Of a stretch of DNA of 64,000 bases, positions 1 through 10,813 are shown piece by piece; position 1 is the first letter of the stretch, and each line of letters starts with the position of its first letter. Under the pieces are notes generated by a model. That model saw nothing but the letters and a program-made list of their open reading frames with translations. It searched no databases and was not told the origin of the DNA. Source of the DNA: Anastatus disparis (taxonomy: Eukaryota > Arthropoda > Insecta > Hymenoptera > Eupelmidae); the NCBI GenBank assembly GCA_017163975.1, contig JAFFSR010000264.1:5862501-5926500 (forward strand), written 5' to 3'. The position numbers were made by a program, and so were the translations under genes.

Positions 1-1027
1 TTTACATGCTTTTCGTGTATCAAGTTTTAGTGACGGAAATTCGCGACTTGTAAATAGGTTAACATCGGCGAAAACTCTACCTACATTTTCGAGCAAGCTT
101 CTAGAGTGGTTACATTTTAAGCAAACGTATGAAATGACTTCCGAACTCGGCGATTATAGTGATCACGAAAACATAACCCGTTTATTTCAGGCTTTGAAAG
201 GTGAAACTCGCGAAACTGTAAGCACGCTGTTAGCAACTAACCAAGACGCCGCGTCAGTGATGAAAGTTTTAGAATTGCATTACGGAAATGAGCGTGTAAT
301 AGCTCGTAAAATTGTTGACGATATTTATGAATTGCCTGCTTTAAATTGTGAAAAAATAAGTTTAACGCAATTCGCTTCTAAATTAAAAAATGCTGTGTCT
401 GCCTTTTGCAAGCTTAACCTTGTCGGTTATTTACATAGTACGGAATTAATACAAAATGTTGGAAGTAAACTACCGTCGGCTTTTAAGTACGGATACGCTG
501 AATACGCATTTGATACATCTGATAATAAAACTGAACTTGAAAAATTAGCTGATTTTCTATTTTATAAGGTGGAATGCGCAGTAGCAGGAGGGTTATTTGA
601 ATCACAGCTTATAACGTCAACAAAAAAGCAAACTACAAATAAATCAGTGAAAGTATGTGCTGTAACGCATAATTCAAATACTATTTCTATATTTTATGAT
701 TGTGATAATCATGTTTCAGAGTGCGTAATTTGTAATCGTGAAAATCATAAGCCTGCAGATTGTAATGCTTTTAAGCGTGATTCATTAGATCGACGTTGGT
801 TTCTTGTTAAAAAATTTAAATTATGTTTTAAATGTTTAGAACAAGGTCACTCGCGTGATAATTGTAAATGTAAAGGCTGCACACAGTGTTCAAAACCGCA
901 TCACGTTTTGTTGCATTCACCAAAACGAGGAAAATATTTTAAAGCAAATGATAAACAAATTATCAAACCTAACCCCCAACAAACCAGAGAAGTGTTCAAT
1001 TTCACGTCATCAAATCAAACGTCATGA
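1..1027 (+). pseudogene. BEL/Pao gag, 3' part (left copy)
   Basis: The frame is open from the window edge to the stop at 1025-1027; an internal methionine lies at 134. It corresponds to the C-terminal part of the 542-residue Gag at 7537-9165. It keeps two CCHC-type zinc knuckles (CVIC..H..C near 722-766 and CFKC..H..C near 831-873) followed by the Cys/His-rich CSKPHH segment typical of BEL Gag. The 5' part lies outside the window. It is a nucleic-acid-binding capsid protein of a retrotransposon, labelled pseudogene because the copy is partial and its pol is broken. Confidence 0.75.
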
Positions 1028-4000
1028 CTAAATTCAGAGGTTTTATTAAAATAATTCCTGTAGAAATAATATTTTCAGATCGTATTAAAAAACGTACGCG
1101 TTACTCGATGACGGTTCTGAGTTCTACTATCACTTTAATAAATGAAAGTTTATCGCGTAATTTAAACATTCTAGGTAAAAAAATCAATATAGGGATTAAA
1201 GGCATAAATGATCGCGAAGCTATTAATGTTTTGTGTGTTTCTAATATTAAAAATTATTCTATTTTCAATACGCGAGTAAAAAAGCAAATAAAACGAAATT
1301 CGAATAAAATCTTTAATAACGAGCAAGAAGAATTTAAAAATGAAAGTCTTGATGATTTAGTGCGGCATTATTTCGGAATAGATAACTTCGGAGTTTGTGA
1401 AAAAAGTTATTTAAGTGTAAAGCATAAACGTATCTTAGAAATTTTGAAAAATACAACTAAACGTTTAGGAAATATCTGGGAAACCGGGCTCATATATGGA
1501 AAGAAAAAAATTTTTCTCAAATAGATAGCAAAGCGACCGCCTTAAAACGACTTTTTTCACTAGAAAATAAATTAGACAGAGATAGCGAATACGCGTTTTT
1601 ATATTACAACGAGATGAATAGGTTTATTGAGAATGGCTATGCGGTAAAAGTTGAAAATGTCGAACGAGCACGTACGTGGTATTTACCTCATTTTGGCGTG
1701 AAAAACGTTAATAAACCGGGAAGAGTAAGACTCGTTTTTGATGCAACTGCGCGGACATCAGGGGTTAGTTTAACCCGGTTGAAAATAAACACATAGTTTT
1801 ATTACATGATTTTATCATATGGTTTTATTATGTGGTTTTATTATATGGTTTTATTACATGTTTTTTGGTTTCAATTTATCATATGATGAAAGTATATAAT
1901 ACAATCATATAATATAACCCTATGATAAAATCGTGTAGTAAAACTATATGGTGAAGACAAAATAAAACCATATTCACGGACAGAAAAAACAGTTAAGGTA
2001 TTTCTATCGAGATGAGAGAGAGCGCTATATTTGTGCGAGTGAGATAGAAGTTGAAGATTTGTACAAATAAAAACGTGGCAACAGTGTAGCACTCGATAAT
2101 AAACATTTAAATGTCATATTGTTTTGAATTTTTGGTTATGATTGGAATTAATGGTTATAAATTTATTTCTTTAATTCATGAATTTATAAATTATTAGTTT
2201 TGCCGCTTTTTTATGTAGTAAAATTGTCAAAAGATTTTAAAATATTATTCTACAACTAATAAATATAAAATAAAATATTTAAATGTGTTTTTTGATATAA
2301 AATAATTATTTAAATTTATTAATTTATTTTTAATTTTACTAACTTTTTATTAGTTTTTTTCAATATTTTATAAATTGACTATAAGATTTTTAAATTTTAT
2401 GCAGCACTTATTGGTTGTCAGTAATTTATTTTCAAATGCTGTGGAAAATGACTACAAAAATTGACAGATAAAGAAAAAAAAAAGAGCGCGTGAGTTGCAA
2501 CGTTGTCGACACAAGGCGAATCGAAACCATTCGCAAAAAATACGTATCTTCTCACGCACTTTTCTCACGAACTAAACACAACAACAAAAATTTTGAAGTA
2601 TCAAAATTTTCGTCAGATAATCTTCTTTCAATAAATGAAAAATTAAATAATTCTAACATACGGTTATAAAATGGTCGTCATAAACAACTTCAAAAAGATC
2701 GCATAACGAATGGTGCCCTATTTCTCCCATGTTAAAAACCGAAACTTTAAAGTGCAATAAAAATCAAACCACACACAAGAAATGACTGAAATTTTCACAG
2801 AAGATAGATAAAGATATTATAAAACCTTGGGTCAAATTTGAAACAAAACTAACATAAACTGTTTGCGCGATAGAAATACCTTAACAGCTACTCAAAAAAT
2901 TTGGAATCATTACTAACTTTGTTCGGCAATAATTAAAGGTAAAGGAATAAATACAAATCTATAATTTAGCGCCACGCGATAAAAGTAAGGTTATGATTTT
3001 ACAAATGATCTGAGAAAACTAAGGATTGATTACTAAAGAGTTAGATAACTAGTCATAAAAAGTTAAATGAGGAGTCAAACTGAGAATTATTATCTGCAGT
3101 CTGCCTATAAATTGAAACCAAAAAACATGTAATAAAACCATATGATAAAACCACATAATAAAACCATATGATAAAATCATGTAATAAAACTATGTGTTTT
3201 TTTTCAACCGGGAAATGATCAGCTGGATGCAGGAATCGATTTGCTTCAATCTCTTCCAGATGTATTGATGAGATTTCGTTAATATGCTGTTGCGTTTATA
3301 GCTGACATTAAAGATATGTACTTACTGGTAAAATTAAGAAAGTAAGATCGAGGAGCTTTAAGATTTCTTTGGCGTGAATCAGATAGGAAAAAATATCCTG
3401 ATACGTATGAGATGAATACGTTAGTTTTCGGAGCTAATTCATCTCCTTGTAGTGCTTTATATGTAAAAGATACTAACACAAGAGATTTCGCTGAACTTAA
3501 ACCACAAGCGTCGGAAAGCATTATAAAAAATTCTTATGTAGATGATTATTTATCTAGTTGTGAGAGCGTTCAAGAAGTAACCAATATGATACGTGATGTC
3601 ATTGAAATAAATTCGCGTGCTAATTTTTCAATGCATGGGTGGGCAAGTAACGAAACGCGAGCACTTGATACAGTCACAGATAATACGTTATCATCTCAAA
3701 AGAAAAAAACGAATTTATGCGGCCGAGGGGGAGAGCGCGTTTTAGCACTTTTATGGGACACGAGTCCAGATAAATTAGGTTTTAATTTAGGTGTAAATCG
3801 CATTCCTATAGAAATTATTAATGGAACACAAAAGCCTTCGAAACGTGAATTTTTACGAACGATAATGTCAATTTTCGACCCTTTAGGAATACTTTCTCCA
3901 TTTACTTTAAAATCAAAATTAATTATGCAAGAAATTTGGCGAAGTGGTATAGACTGGGATGATAAAATAAAAAATGAAGAGCAGATTGGTTGGGTATCTT

Positions 4001-4072
4001 GGTTAAAAAATTTACAAGATATAAAAGAGTGTGAAATTCCGCGATGTATCACTCTAAAAGGGAGCCCTTTTG
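1024..4072 (+). pseudogene. BEL/Pao pol remnant (protease, RT, A17-type region), left copy
   Basis: Pol starts with ATG overlapping the gag stop (ATGA at 1024). 1024-1524 is a protease/linker region: the residues after the active site are recognisable (TLINESLSRNL, then IKGI), but the Asp-Ser-Gly triplet expected just before them is missing. A TAG at 1522-1524 ends the frame; the linker and start of RT resume in other frames at 1525-1773 (GYAVKV..., FDATARTSG). A TIR element interrupts RT at 1774-3212. RT resumes at 3213 with two in-frame stops before 3412, then stays open with the YVDD catalytic motif near 3535-3546 and the Pao A17-type region (FDPLGILSPF, W..WL..L). Homology stops near 4072, and RNase H and integrase are absent. 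This copy cannot make a working polyprotein. Confidence 0.8.
1774..3212. mobile_element. TIR element inserted in BEL RT (left copy), CCC...GGG termini
   Basis: Termini CCCGGTTGAAAA and its inverse TTTTCAACCGGG are followed by about 90-bp inverted repeats built of short 'attttatcatatggtttt' units (1785-1880 and 3108-3200). It splits a Gly-Val-Ser-Leu-Asn-Asp reading frame of RT. The flanks are 'aa' at 1772-1773 and 'aa' at 3213-3214, a 2-bp target duplication. The site is TTTAAATG, so a piggyBac-type TTAA insertion with a later flank deletion is the alternative. The interior has no convincing gene. Confidence 0.75.
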
Positions 4073-4166
4073 TAAATGTAATTTTACTTTTTTGCGATAT
4101 GATTTATCAAACCAAGTTTCCGCCCTTCATTTTTCAAAGATAAAATGATCCTGAATAGGAAATTTC

Positions 4167-4400
4167 CCTACGAAACACGGTTTTTGAGAAATTTGTTTTT
4201 CTAATTATCTTCGATTAACGCTTTTTTCCGCTAATTTTTAGAGTTTCCACCCTTCATCGAAATTAAATGAAGTGATCTATAAAAGGAAAACTCATTCCGA
4301 TGTATAGTTTTTTCAAAAATTGTAATTTTATAAAATTATAATTTTCGATCGGTAAAGTAGCGTGAAACCATACCCTAAGGGTAATAACCATAACCATAAT
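4167..4400. repeat. Spacer of the inverted duplication; part of a dispersed repeat
   Basis: Single-copy centre between the arms. Together with the last 90 bases of the left arm (from about 4073) it matches 12340-12670 in direct orientation. The repeat therefore runs from the arm into the spacer, and the left-arm-to-spacer order is the ancestral one. It ends near 4375 in an 'accctaagggt' sequence. No coding potential is visible. Confidence 0.7.
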
Positions 4401-4494
4401 GAAATTTCCTATTCAGGATCATTTTATCTTTGAAAAATGAAGGGCGGAAACTTGGTTTGATAAATCATATCGCAAAAAAGTAAAATTACATTTA

Positions 4495-7400
4495 CAAAAG
4501 GGCTCCCTTTTAGAGTGATACATCGCGGAATTTCACACTCTTTTATATCTTGTAAATTTTTTAACCAAGATACCCAACCAATCTGCTCTTCATTTTTTAT
4601 TTTATCATCCCAGTCTATACCACTTCGCCAAATTTCTTGCATAATTAATTTTGATTTTAAAGTAAATGGAGAAAGTATTCCTAAAGGGTCGAAAATTGAC
4701 ATTATCGTTCGTAAAAATTCACGTTTCGAAGGCTTTTGTGTTCCATTAATAATTTCTATAGGAATGCGATTTACACCTAAATTAAAACCTAATTTATCTG
4801 GACTCGTGTCCCATAAAAGTGCTAAAACGCGCTCTCCCCCTCGGCCGCATAAATTCGTTTTTTTCTTTTGAGATGATAACGTATTATCTGTGACTGTATC
4901 AAGTGCTCGCGTTTCGTTACTTGCCCACCCATGCATTGAAAAATTAGCACGCGAATTTATTTCAATGACATCACGTATCATATTGGTTACTTCTTGAACG
5001 CTCTCACAACTAGATAAATAATCATCTACATAAGAATTTTTTATAATGCTTTCCGACGCTTGTGGTTTAAGTTCAGCGAAATCTCTTGTGTTAGTATCTT
5101 TTACATATAAAGCACTACAAGGAGATGAATTAGCTCCGAAAACTAACGTATTCATCTCATACGTATCAGGATATTTTTTCCTATCTGATTCACGCCAAAG
5201 AAATCTTAAAGCTCCTCGATCTTACTTTCTTAATTTTACCAGTAAGTACATATCTTTAATGTCAGCTATAAACGCAACAGCATATTAACGAAATCTCATC
5301 AATACATCTGGAAGAGATTGAAGCAAATCGATTCCTGCATCCAGCTGATCATTTCCCGGTTGAAAAAAACACATAGTTTTATTACATGATTTTATCATAT
5401 GGTTTTATTATGTGGTTTTATCATATGGTTTTATTCACATTTTTTGGTTTCAATTTATAGGCAGACTGCAGATAATAATTCTCAGTTTGACTCCTCATTT
5501 AACTTTTTATGACTAGTTATCTAACTCTTTAGTAATCAATCCTTAGTTTTCTCAGATCATTTGTAAAATCATAACCTTACTTTTATCGCGTGGCGCTAAA
5601 TTATAGATTTGTATTTATTCCTTTACCTTTAATTATTGCCGAACAAAGTTAGTAATGATTCCAAATTTTTTGAGTAGCTGTTAAGGTATTTCTATCGCGC
5701 AAACAGTTTATGTTAGTTTTGTTTCAAATTTGACCCAAGGTTTTATAATATCTTTATCTATCTTCTGTGAAAATTTCAGTCATTTCTTGTGTGTGGTTTG
5801 ATTTTTATTGCACTTTAAAGTTTCGGTTTTTAACATGGGAGAAATAGGGCACCATTCGTTATGCGATCTTTTTGAAGTTGTTTATGACGACCATTTTATA
5901 ACCGTATGTTAGAATTATTTAATTTTTCATTTATTGAAAGAAGATTATCTGACGAAAATTTTGATACTTCAAAATTTTTGTTGTTGTGTTTAGTTCGTGA
6001 GAAAAGTGCGTGAGAAGATACGTATTTTTTGCGAATGGTTTCGATTCGCCTTGTGTCGACAACGTTGCAACTCACGCGCTCTTTTTTTTTTCTTTATCTG
6101 TCAATTTTTGTAGTCATTTTCCACAGCATTTGAAAATAAATTACTGACAACCAATAAGTGCTGCATAAAATTTAAAAATCTTATAGTCAATTTATAAAAT
6201 ATTGAAAAAACTAATAAAAGTTAGTAAAATTAAAAATAAATTAATAAATTTAAATAATTATTTTATATCAAAAAACACATTTAAATATTTTATTTTATAT
6301 TTATTAGTTGTAGAATAATATTTTAAAATCTTTTGACAATTTTACTACATAAAAAAGCGGCAAAACTAATAATTTATAAATTCATGAATTAAAGAAATAA
6401 ATTTATAACCATTAATTCCAATCATAACCAAAAATTCAAAACAATATGACATTTAAATGTTTATTATCGAGTGCTACACTGTTGCCACGTTTTTATTTGT
6501 ACAAATCTTCAACTTCTATCTCACTCGCACAAATATAGCGCTCTCTCTCATCTCGATAGAAATACCTTAACTGTTTTTTCTGTCCGTGAATATGGTTTTA
6601 TTTTGTCTTCACCATATAGTTTTACTACACGATTTTATCATAGGGTTATATTATATGATTGTATTATATACTTTCATCATATGATAAATTGAAACCAAAA
6701 AACATGTAATAAAACCATATAATAAAACCACATAATAAAACCATATGATAAAATCATGTAATAAAACTATGTGTTTATTTTCAACCGGGTTAAACTAACC
6801 CCTGATGTCCGCGCAGTTGCATCAAAAACGAGTCTTACTCTTCCCGGTTTATTAACGTTTTTCACGCCAAAATGAGGTAAATACCACGTACGTGCTCGTT
6901 CGACATTTTCAACTTTTACCGCATAGCCATTCTCAATAAACCTATTCATCTCGTTGTAATATAAAAACGCGTATTCGCTATCTCTGTCTAATTTATTTTC
7001 TAGTGAAAAAAGTCGTTTTAAGGCGGTCGCTTTGCTATCTATTTGAGAAAAATTTTTTTCTTTCCATATATGAGCCCGGTTTCCCAGATATTTCCTAAAC
7101 GTTTAGTTGTATTTTTCAAAATTTCTAAGATACGTTTATGCTTTACACTTAAATAACTTTTTTCACAAACTCCGAAGTTATCTATTCCGAAATAATGCCG
7201 CACTAAATCATCAAGACTTTCATTTTTAAATTCTTCTTGCTCGTTATTAAAGATTTTATTCGAATTTCGTTTTATTTGCTTTTTTACTCGCGTATTGAAA
7301 ATAGAATAATTTTTAATATTAGAAACACACAAAACATTAATAGCTTCGCGATCATTTATGCCTTTAATCCCTATATTGATTTTTTTACCTAGAATGTTTA

Positions 7401-7543
7401 AATTACGCGATAAACTTTCATTTATTAAAGTGATAGTAGAACTCAGAACCGTCATCGAGTAACGCGTACGTTTTTTTAATACGATCTGAAAATATTATTT
7501 CTACAGGAATTATTTTAATAAAACCTCTGAATTTAGTCATGAC
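4495..7543 (-). pseudogene. BEL/Pao pol remnant, right copy
   Basis: Mirror copy of the left pol with the same lesions: the protease active-site triplet is missing (around 7430-7455), a stop follows the protease/linker near 7039, a TIR element lies at 5355-6789, stops occur near 5156-5290, and homology ends near 4495. The segment holding the YVDD motif and the A17-type region is open at 4424-5155. Shared lesions show that pol was already dead before the duplication, so any mobilisation needed proteins from elsewhere. Confidence 0.8.
5355..6789. mobile_element. Same TIR element in the right BEL copy
   Basis: Mirror image of 1774-3212 with the same junctions (flanking 'tt' at 5353-5354 and 6790-6791). 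Because both arms carry it at the identical site, the insertion happened before the inverted duplication. Confidence 0.75.
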
Positions 7544-9165
7544 GTTTGATTTGATGACGTGAAATTGAACACTTCTCTGGTTTGTTGGGGGTTAGGTTTG
7601 ATAATTTGTTTATCATTTGCTTTAAAATATTTTCCTCGTTTTGGTGAATGCAACAAAACGTGATGCGGTTTTGAACACTGTGTGCAGCCTTTACATTTAC
7701 AATTATCACGCGAGTGACCTTGTTCTAAACATTTAAAACATAATTTAAATTTTTTAACAAGAAACCAACGTCGATCTAATGAATCACGCTTAAAAGCATT
7801 ACAATCTGCAGGCTTATGATTTTCACGATTACAAATTACGCACTCTGAAACATGATTATCACAATCATAAAATATAGAAATAGTATTTGAATTATGCGTT
7901 ACAGCACATACTTTCACTGATTTATTTGTAGTTTGCTTTTTTGTTGACGTTATAAGCTGTGATTCAAATAACCCTCCTGCTACTGCGCATTCCACCTTAT
8001 AAAATAGAAAATCAGCTAATTTTTCAAGTTCAGTTTTATTATCAGATGTATCAAATGCGTATTCAGCGTATCCGTACTTAAAAGCCGACGGTAGTTTACT
8101 TCCAACATTTTGTATTAATTCCGTACTATGTAAATAACCGACAAGGTTAAGCTTGCAAAAGGCAGACACAGCATTTTTTAATTTAGAAGCGAATTGCGTT
8201 AAACTTATTTTTTCACAATTTAAAGCAGGCAATTCATAAATATCGTCAACAATTTTACGAGCTATTACACGCTCATTTCCGTAATGCAATTCTAAAACTT
8301 TCATCACTGACGCGGCGTCTTGGTTAGTTGCTAACAGCGTGCTTACAGTTTCGCGAGTTTCACCTTTCAAAGCCTGAAATAAACGGGTTATGTTTTCGTG
8401 ATCACTATAATCGCCGAGTTCGGAAGTCATTTCATACGTTTGCTTAAAATGTAACCACTCTAGAAGCTTGCTCGAAAATGTAGGTAGAGTTTTCGCCGAT
8501 GTTAACCTATTTACAAGTCGCGAATTTCCGTCACTAAAACTTGATACACGAAAAGCATGTAAAGTTGAATTAAGCGTGTCAGCAAATCTCGTGAATGTTT
8601 CATTACAATTCATCGCATTTACATTATGATTTAAATTATTAAGAGTACTATTAACGACTTGCGCTGAATTGATGTGAAGACTCGATGAACCTAGATGGTC
8701 TAGTTGCCCTTCGCTGTCGTTTCTGCTTGTATTGGAAGCGCCTACAGCATTTAAAATTACGTCACTGATTATCCTCGGTTTCGTCTGACTATTGTGCTCG
8801 TTGGTTTGCGTTGAAGCATTATTGGATGTTGCAGTTGTCTTTGATAAGCCCGGATTTTCAAGGTCCTCTTCTTCATTCTCAAGGTTGTTGTTATTTGGTT
8901 GTGATGGTCGTTTTCTAGAAGACGTTTGAGAATTTTTCGTAACTTTCAAATCGGATGTCGTCGACTTCTTTTTCTCAGTAGTTTCTTTTGTAGTAGCAAT
9001 TTCTTTTTGTTTTTGAGCGTTTTCAGCTGCTTTTTTCGAAATGCGCACCTTTTTGGCCTTTGATGTACCAGCCTCATCTGGGTTTTGGATGACTTTTAAC
9101 TTTTTAGGAGCCATGTTGATGTGCAACGAAAATTCGCAGGACAATCGAAAAACCTCCTCCTTCAA
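7537..9165 (-). CDS. gag: BEL/Pao retrotransposon Gag (complete frame)
   Basis: A 542-residue open frame starting at the ATG at 9163-9165. A second ATG (MAPKK, 9112-9114) 17 codons in is a plausible alternative start, since the first codons may be leader. The N-terminus is basic and low-complexity (Lys/Ser/Thr/Asn-rich to about residue 130). A capsid-like region follows (about 200-400), then two CCHC knuckles near residues 442-456 and 478-491 and a CxxC/CSKPHH segment. Length and order match BEL/Pao Gag, which assembles virus-like particles and binds element RNA. It lies 38 bp downstream of the primer-binding site. Pol follows with a 4-base ATGA overlap but is broken, so this is a non-autonomous copy. 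Confidence 0.85.
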   Translation of the reverse strand: MKEEVFRLSCEFSLHINMAPKKLKVIQNPDEAGTSKAKKVRISKKAAENAQKQKEIATTKETTEKKKSTTSDLKVTKNSQTSSRKRPSQPNNNNLENEEEDLENPGLSKTTATSNNASTQTNEHNSQTKPRIISDVILNAVGASNTSRNDSEGQLDHLGSSSLHINSAQVVNSTLNNLNHNVNAMNCNETFTRFADTLNSTLHAFRVSSFSDGNSRLVNRLTSAKTLPTFSSKLLEWLHFKQTYEMTSELGDYSDHENITRLFQALKGETRETVSTLLATNQDAASVMKVLELHYGNERVIARKIVDDIYELPALNCEKISLTQFASKLKNAVSAFCKLNLVGYLHSTELIQNVGSKLPSAFKYGYAEYAFDTSDNKTELEKLADFLFYKVECAVAGGLFESQLITSTKKQTTNKSVKVCAVTHNSNTISIFYDCDNHVSECVICNRENHKPADCNAFKRDSLDRRWFLVKKFKLCFKCLEQGHSRDNCKCKGCTQCSKPHHVLLHSPKRGKYFKANDKQIIKPNPQQTREVFNFTSSNQTS

Positions 9166-9182
9166 TTAATATCCGTGATGAT

Positions 9183-9201
9183 TCCGGGTTTCGGCACCAA
9201 A
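9183..9201 (-). other. Primer-binding site of the BEL element
   Basis: Immediately inside the LTR end, the minus strand reads TGGTGCCGAAACCCGG, the TGG start expected for pairing with a tRNA 3' CCA end. I do not assign the tRNA. Confidence 0.55.
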
Positions 9202-9203
9202 TT

Positions 9204-9575
9204 GTAACGTCAGGAAGGAAGTCTAAAAAAGTATTACAAATCAATTAGTAAAATAAGCTTTTATTTTAGATGTTTAACGTTCTGAGGTAAAATCAAGAAT
9301 AAGAAAAAATCGAAGAGGAGAGAAAGTCGTTGCTAACCAAAATAAACAACGCTTTTTATAAATACACATATATGTTCATTTGACAGAAAAGAAACTTTTT
9401 CAGATATTCATTTTTTTTTTTTTTGAATCTTGCAAATTCGTTCTCAAGCCAAAACGGCCACAATTCGGCTTCTTAGCTTCCTTGCGCGCTAGATCTACAT
9501 TACCAGGTATATAAAATACCTGAGCGAGATCAGAACAACCTTAGGATGAAAAATCATCCCTAGCTGGGGGCTACA
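9204..9575 (-). mobile_element. LTR of the BEL/Pao element
   Basis: On the minus strand it starts TGTAG at 9575 and ends TTACA at 9204, the TG..CA termini of an LTR, next to the primer-binding site. It contains a TATA-like 'tatttta tatacc' around 9508-9522 and an AATAAA-type signal near 9254-9262. The outer edge is chosen only because TGTAG fits; the second LTR is not in the window, so the boundary is uncertain. Confidence 0.5.
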
Positions 9576-9700
9576 CGGCCGTGAAATACAAAAACCTCAC
9601 GCTCCAAGAACAGAGCTTGCAAGCTCTTTATTTAAAATTCCCTTTTTATTATTTAATATTTTAAGTTTTCTTTTTCCATTTAAATTATGTCTTTGACACT

Positions 9701-10535
9701 ATGCATGAATTTAATGAATTTGAAGTTGTTGAGGATGAAACTCTTGATTTTGCAGAACCTTATAAAGATATTCAAATGCAGGTTGTAGAAGATGATGAAA
9801 GAGATAGTATTACAGATGAAAGTTTTCAGCAGTGCACATCAGACGTTGAAGAATTAGATCATGATTATAAAGCAAGAGCAGTAGAGTTTTGGAGGAGTGG
9901 TGTTGATAAAAATTCAAATTTAAAAACCGTACAAAATAGATTTCGAAAGGTAACATCAATAACACAATTAAAACGTTGGGCAAAAACTTTAAATAAAGGC
10001 GAAACTTATAGAGAAAAAATATCTAGAATTTGTTCATTTGTGTTAGAAAATTTTAAAGCTGCTGTTGATGCTGGACATATTATGGGTAAAAAATTTTAAG
10101 AGAGCCCATAGAATGGTTGGAAGAAAAATTAATAAATTTATTACCAAAAAATTAATAGAAGGAGCAGATTATTTACAAAAAAAAAAGCTGATGAATTTGT
10201 TATTGAAGTGAAAAATCTTATTAAAGAAAAAGGAATAGAAAATGTTTATAATTCAGATTAAAGTGGATTTCAATTAGAAGTCCATTCTGGCCGTACATTA
10301 GCAATCGAAGGGGAAAGGCAAGTATAATGCTTGGTGCAATCTGTAGCTGCTACGACTCGTAGCTATAAAATACAACCAATAATATCTGGTGATGGTAGAC
10401 TTCTTTACCTTCTTTTTATCTTTCTTAAAGAACGAAACTGGTGAATTTGGGCCAGTTGTATCACAAGAGTTGTTCAGACCAGCTAACATTTATGCAATAG
10501 CTTCTAAATCAGGAAAATTAACTTCAGGTATTATT
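9701..10535 (+). pseudogene. DDE_1 (pogo/Tigger-like) transposase pseudogene
   Basis: The first 132 codons (9701-10099) are open and give an acidic N-terminus followed by a helix-turn-helix-like region (RAVEFWRSG...TQLKRWAK). After the stop at 10097-10099 homology continues through frameshifts and stops to about 10535. It includes a VYNSDQSGFQ-like segment carrying a catalytic Asp (around 10240-10270), then QSVAATT, QPIISGDGRLLYPLF and ASKSGKLTS, which match the DDE_1 core of Tc1/mariner-related pogo elements. Part of the D-D-D core is recognisable but cannot be translated as one protein. No flanking TIRs were found. Confidence 0.7.
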
Positions 10536-10687
10536 TCGTATTAGGCGTATTCAAATAATTATGATACTATTTTGAATTCAAAAGGCATCCTGTGTTATTA
10601 TTAGTGATCGTTTCTTGTTTTAATTTGTATTCTATTAAAAATTACTAAAATTTGAAATTCGTCTGATTTTAGATTATTTTAAAATAT

Positions 10688-10811
10688 GCAAAAAAGTAAA
10701 ATTACATTTACAAAAGGGCTCCCTTTTAGAGTGATACATCGCGGAATTTCACACTCTTTTATATCTTGTAAATTTTTTAACCAAGATACCCAACCAATCT
10801 GCTCTTCATTT
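10688..10811 (-). repeat. Fragment of the BEL/spacer junction
   Basis: Matches 4473-4600 in direct orientation (the BEL A17-type region running into the start of the dispersed repeat). It is a third copy of the same chimeric junction, interrupted by the TA-flanked element that begins at 10814. Confidence 0.8.
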
Positions 10812-10813
10812 TA

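Larger units (their letters stand above)
1..4166 (+). repeat. Left arm of a 4.2-kb inverted duplication of a BEL/Pao element
   Basis: This arm reads, base for base in reverse complement, as 4401-8563. Paired coordinates sum to 8563-8567 along the whole arm, so only a few small indels separate the copies; the clearest differences lie near 3130-3205 versus 5347-5450. The arm is cut by the window edge at position 1, so the inverted repeat probably continues to the left. It holds the end of gag, a broken pol and an internal TIR element, all in mirror image to the right arm. Confidence 0.95.
4401..8563 (-). repeat. Right arm of the BEL/Pao inverted duplication
   Basis: Mirror copy of 1-4166. Unlike the left arm, the element continues outward in this window (8564-9575) into the gag start, a primer-binding site and an LTR. 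The arms meet around a 234-bp unique centre (4167-4400). The near identity means either a recent event or an assembly or chimeric-read artefact. The small differences between arms and the independent copy of the arm-spacer junction near 12340 favour a real structure. Confidence 0.93.

Noticed and set aside
1774..3212. piggyBac identity for the element inside BEL
   Set aside because: The left junction reads TTAA-CCC, but the right flank is AA, not TTAA; the 2-bp duplication explains both sides without an extra deletion and matches the other CCC...GGG elements.
3696..4052. 118-codon minus-strand frame and its mirror at 4515-4871
   Set aside because: Antisense shadow of the BEL A17-type region, duplicated by the inverted repeat.
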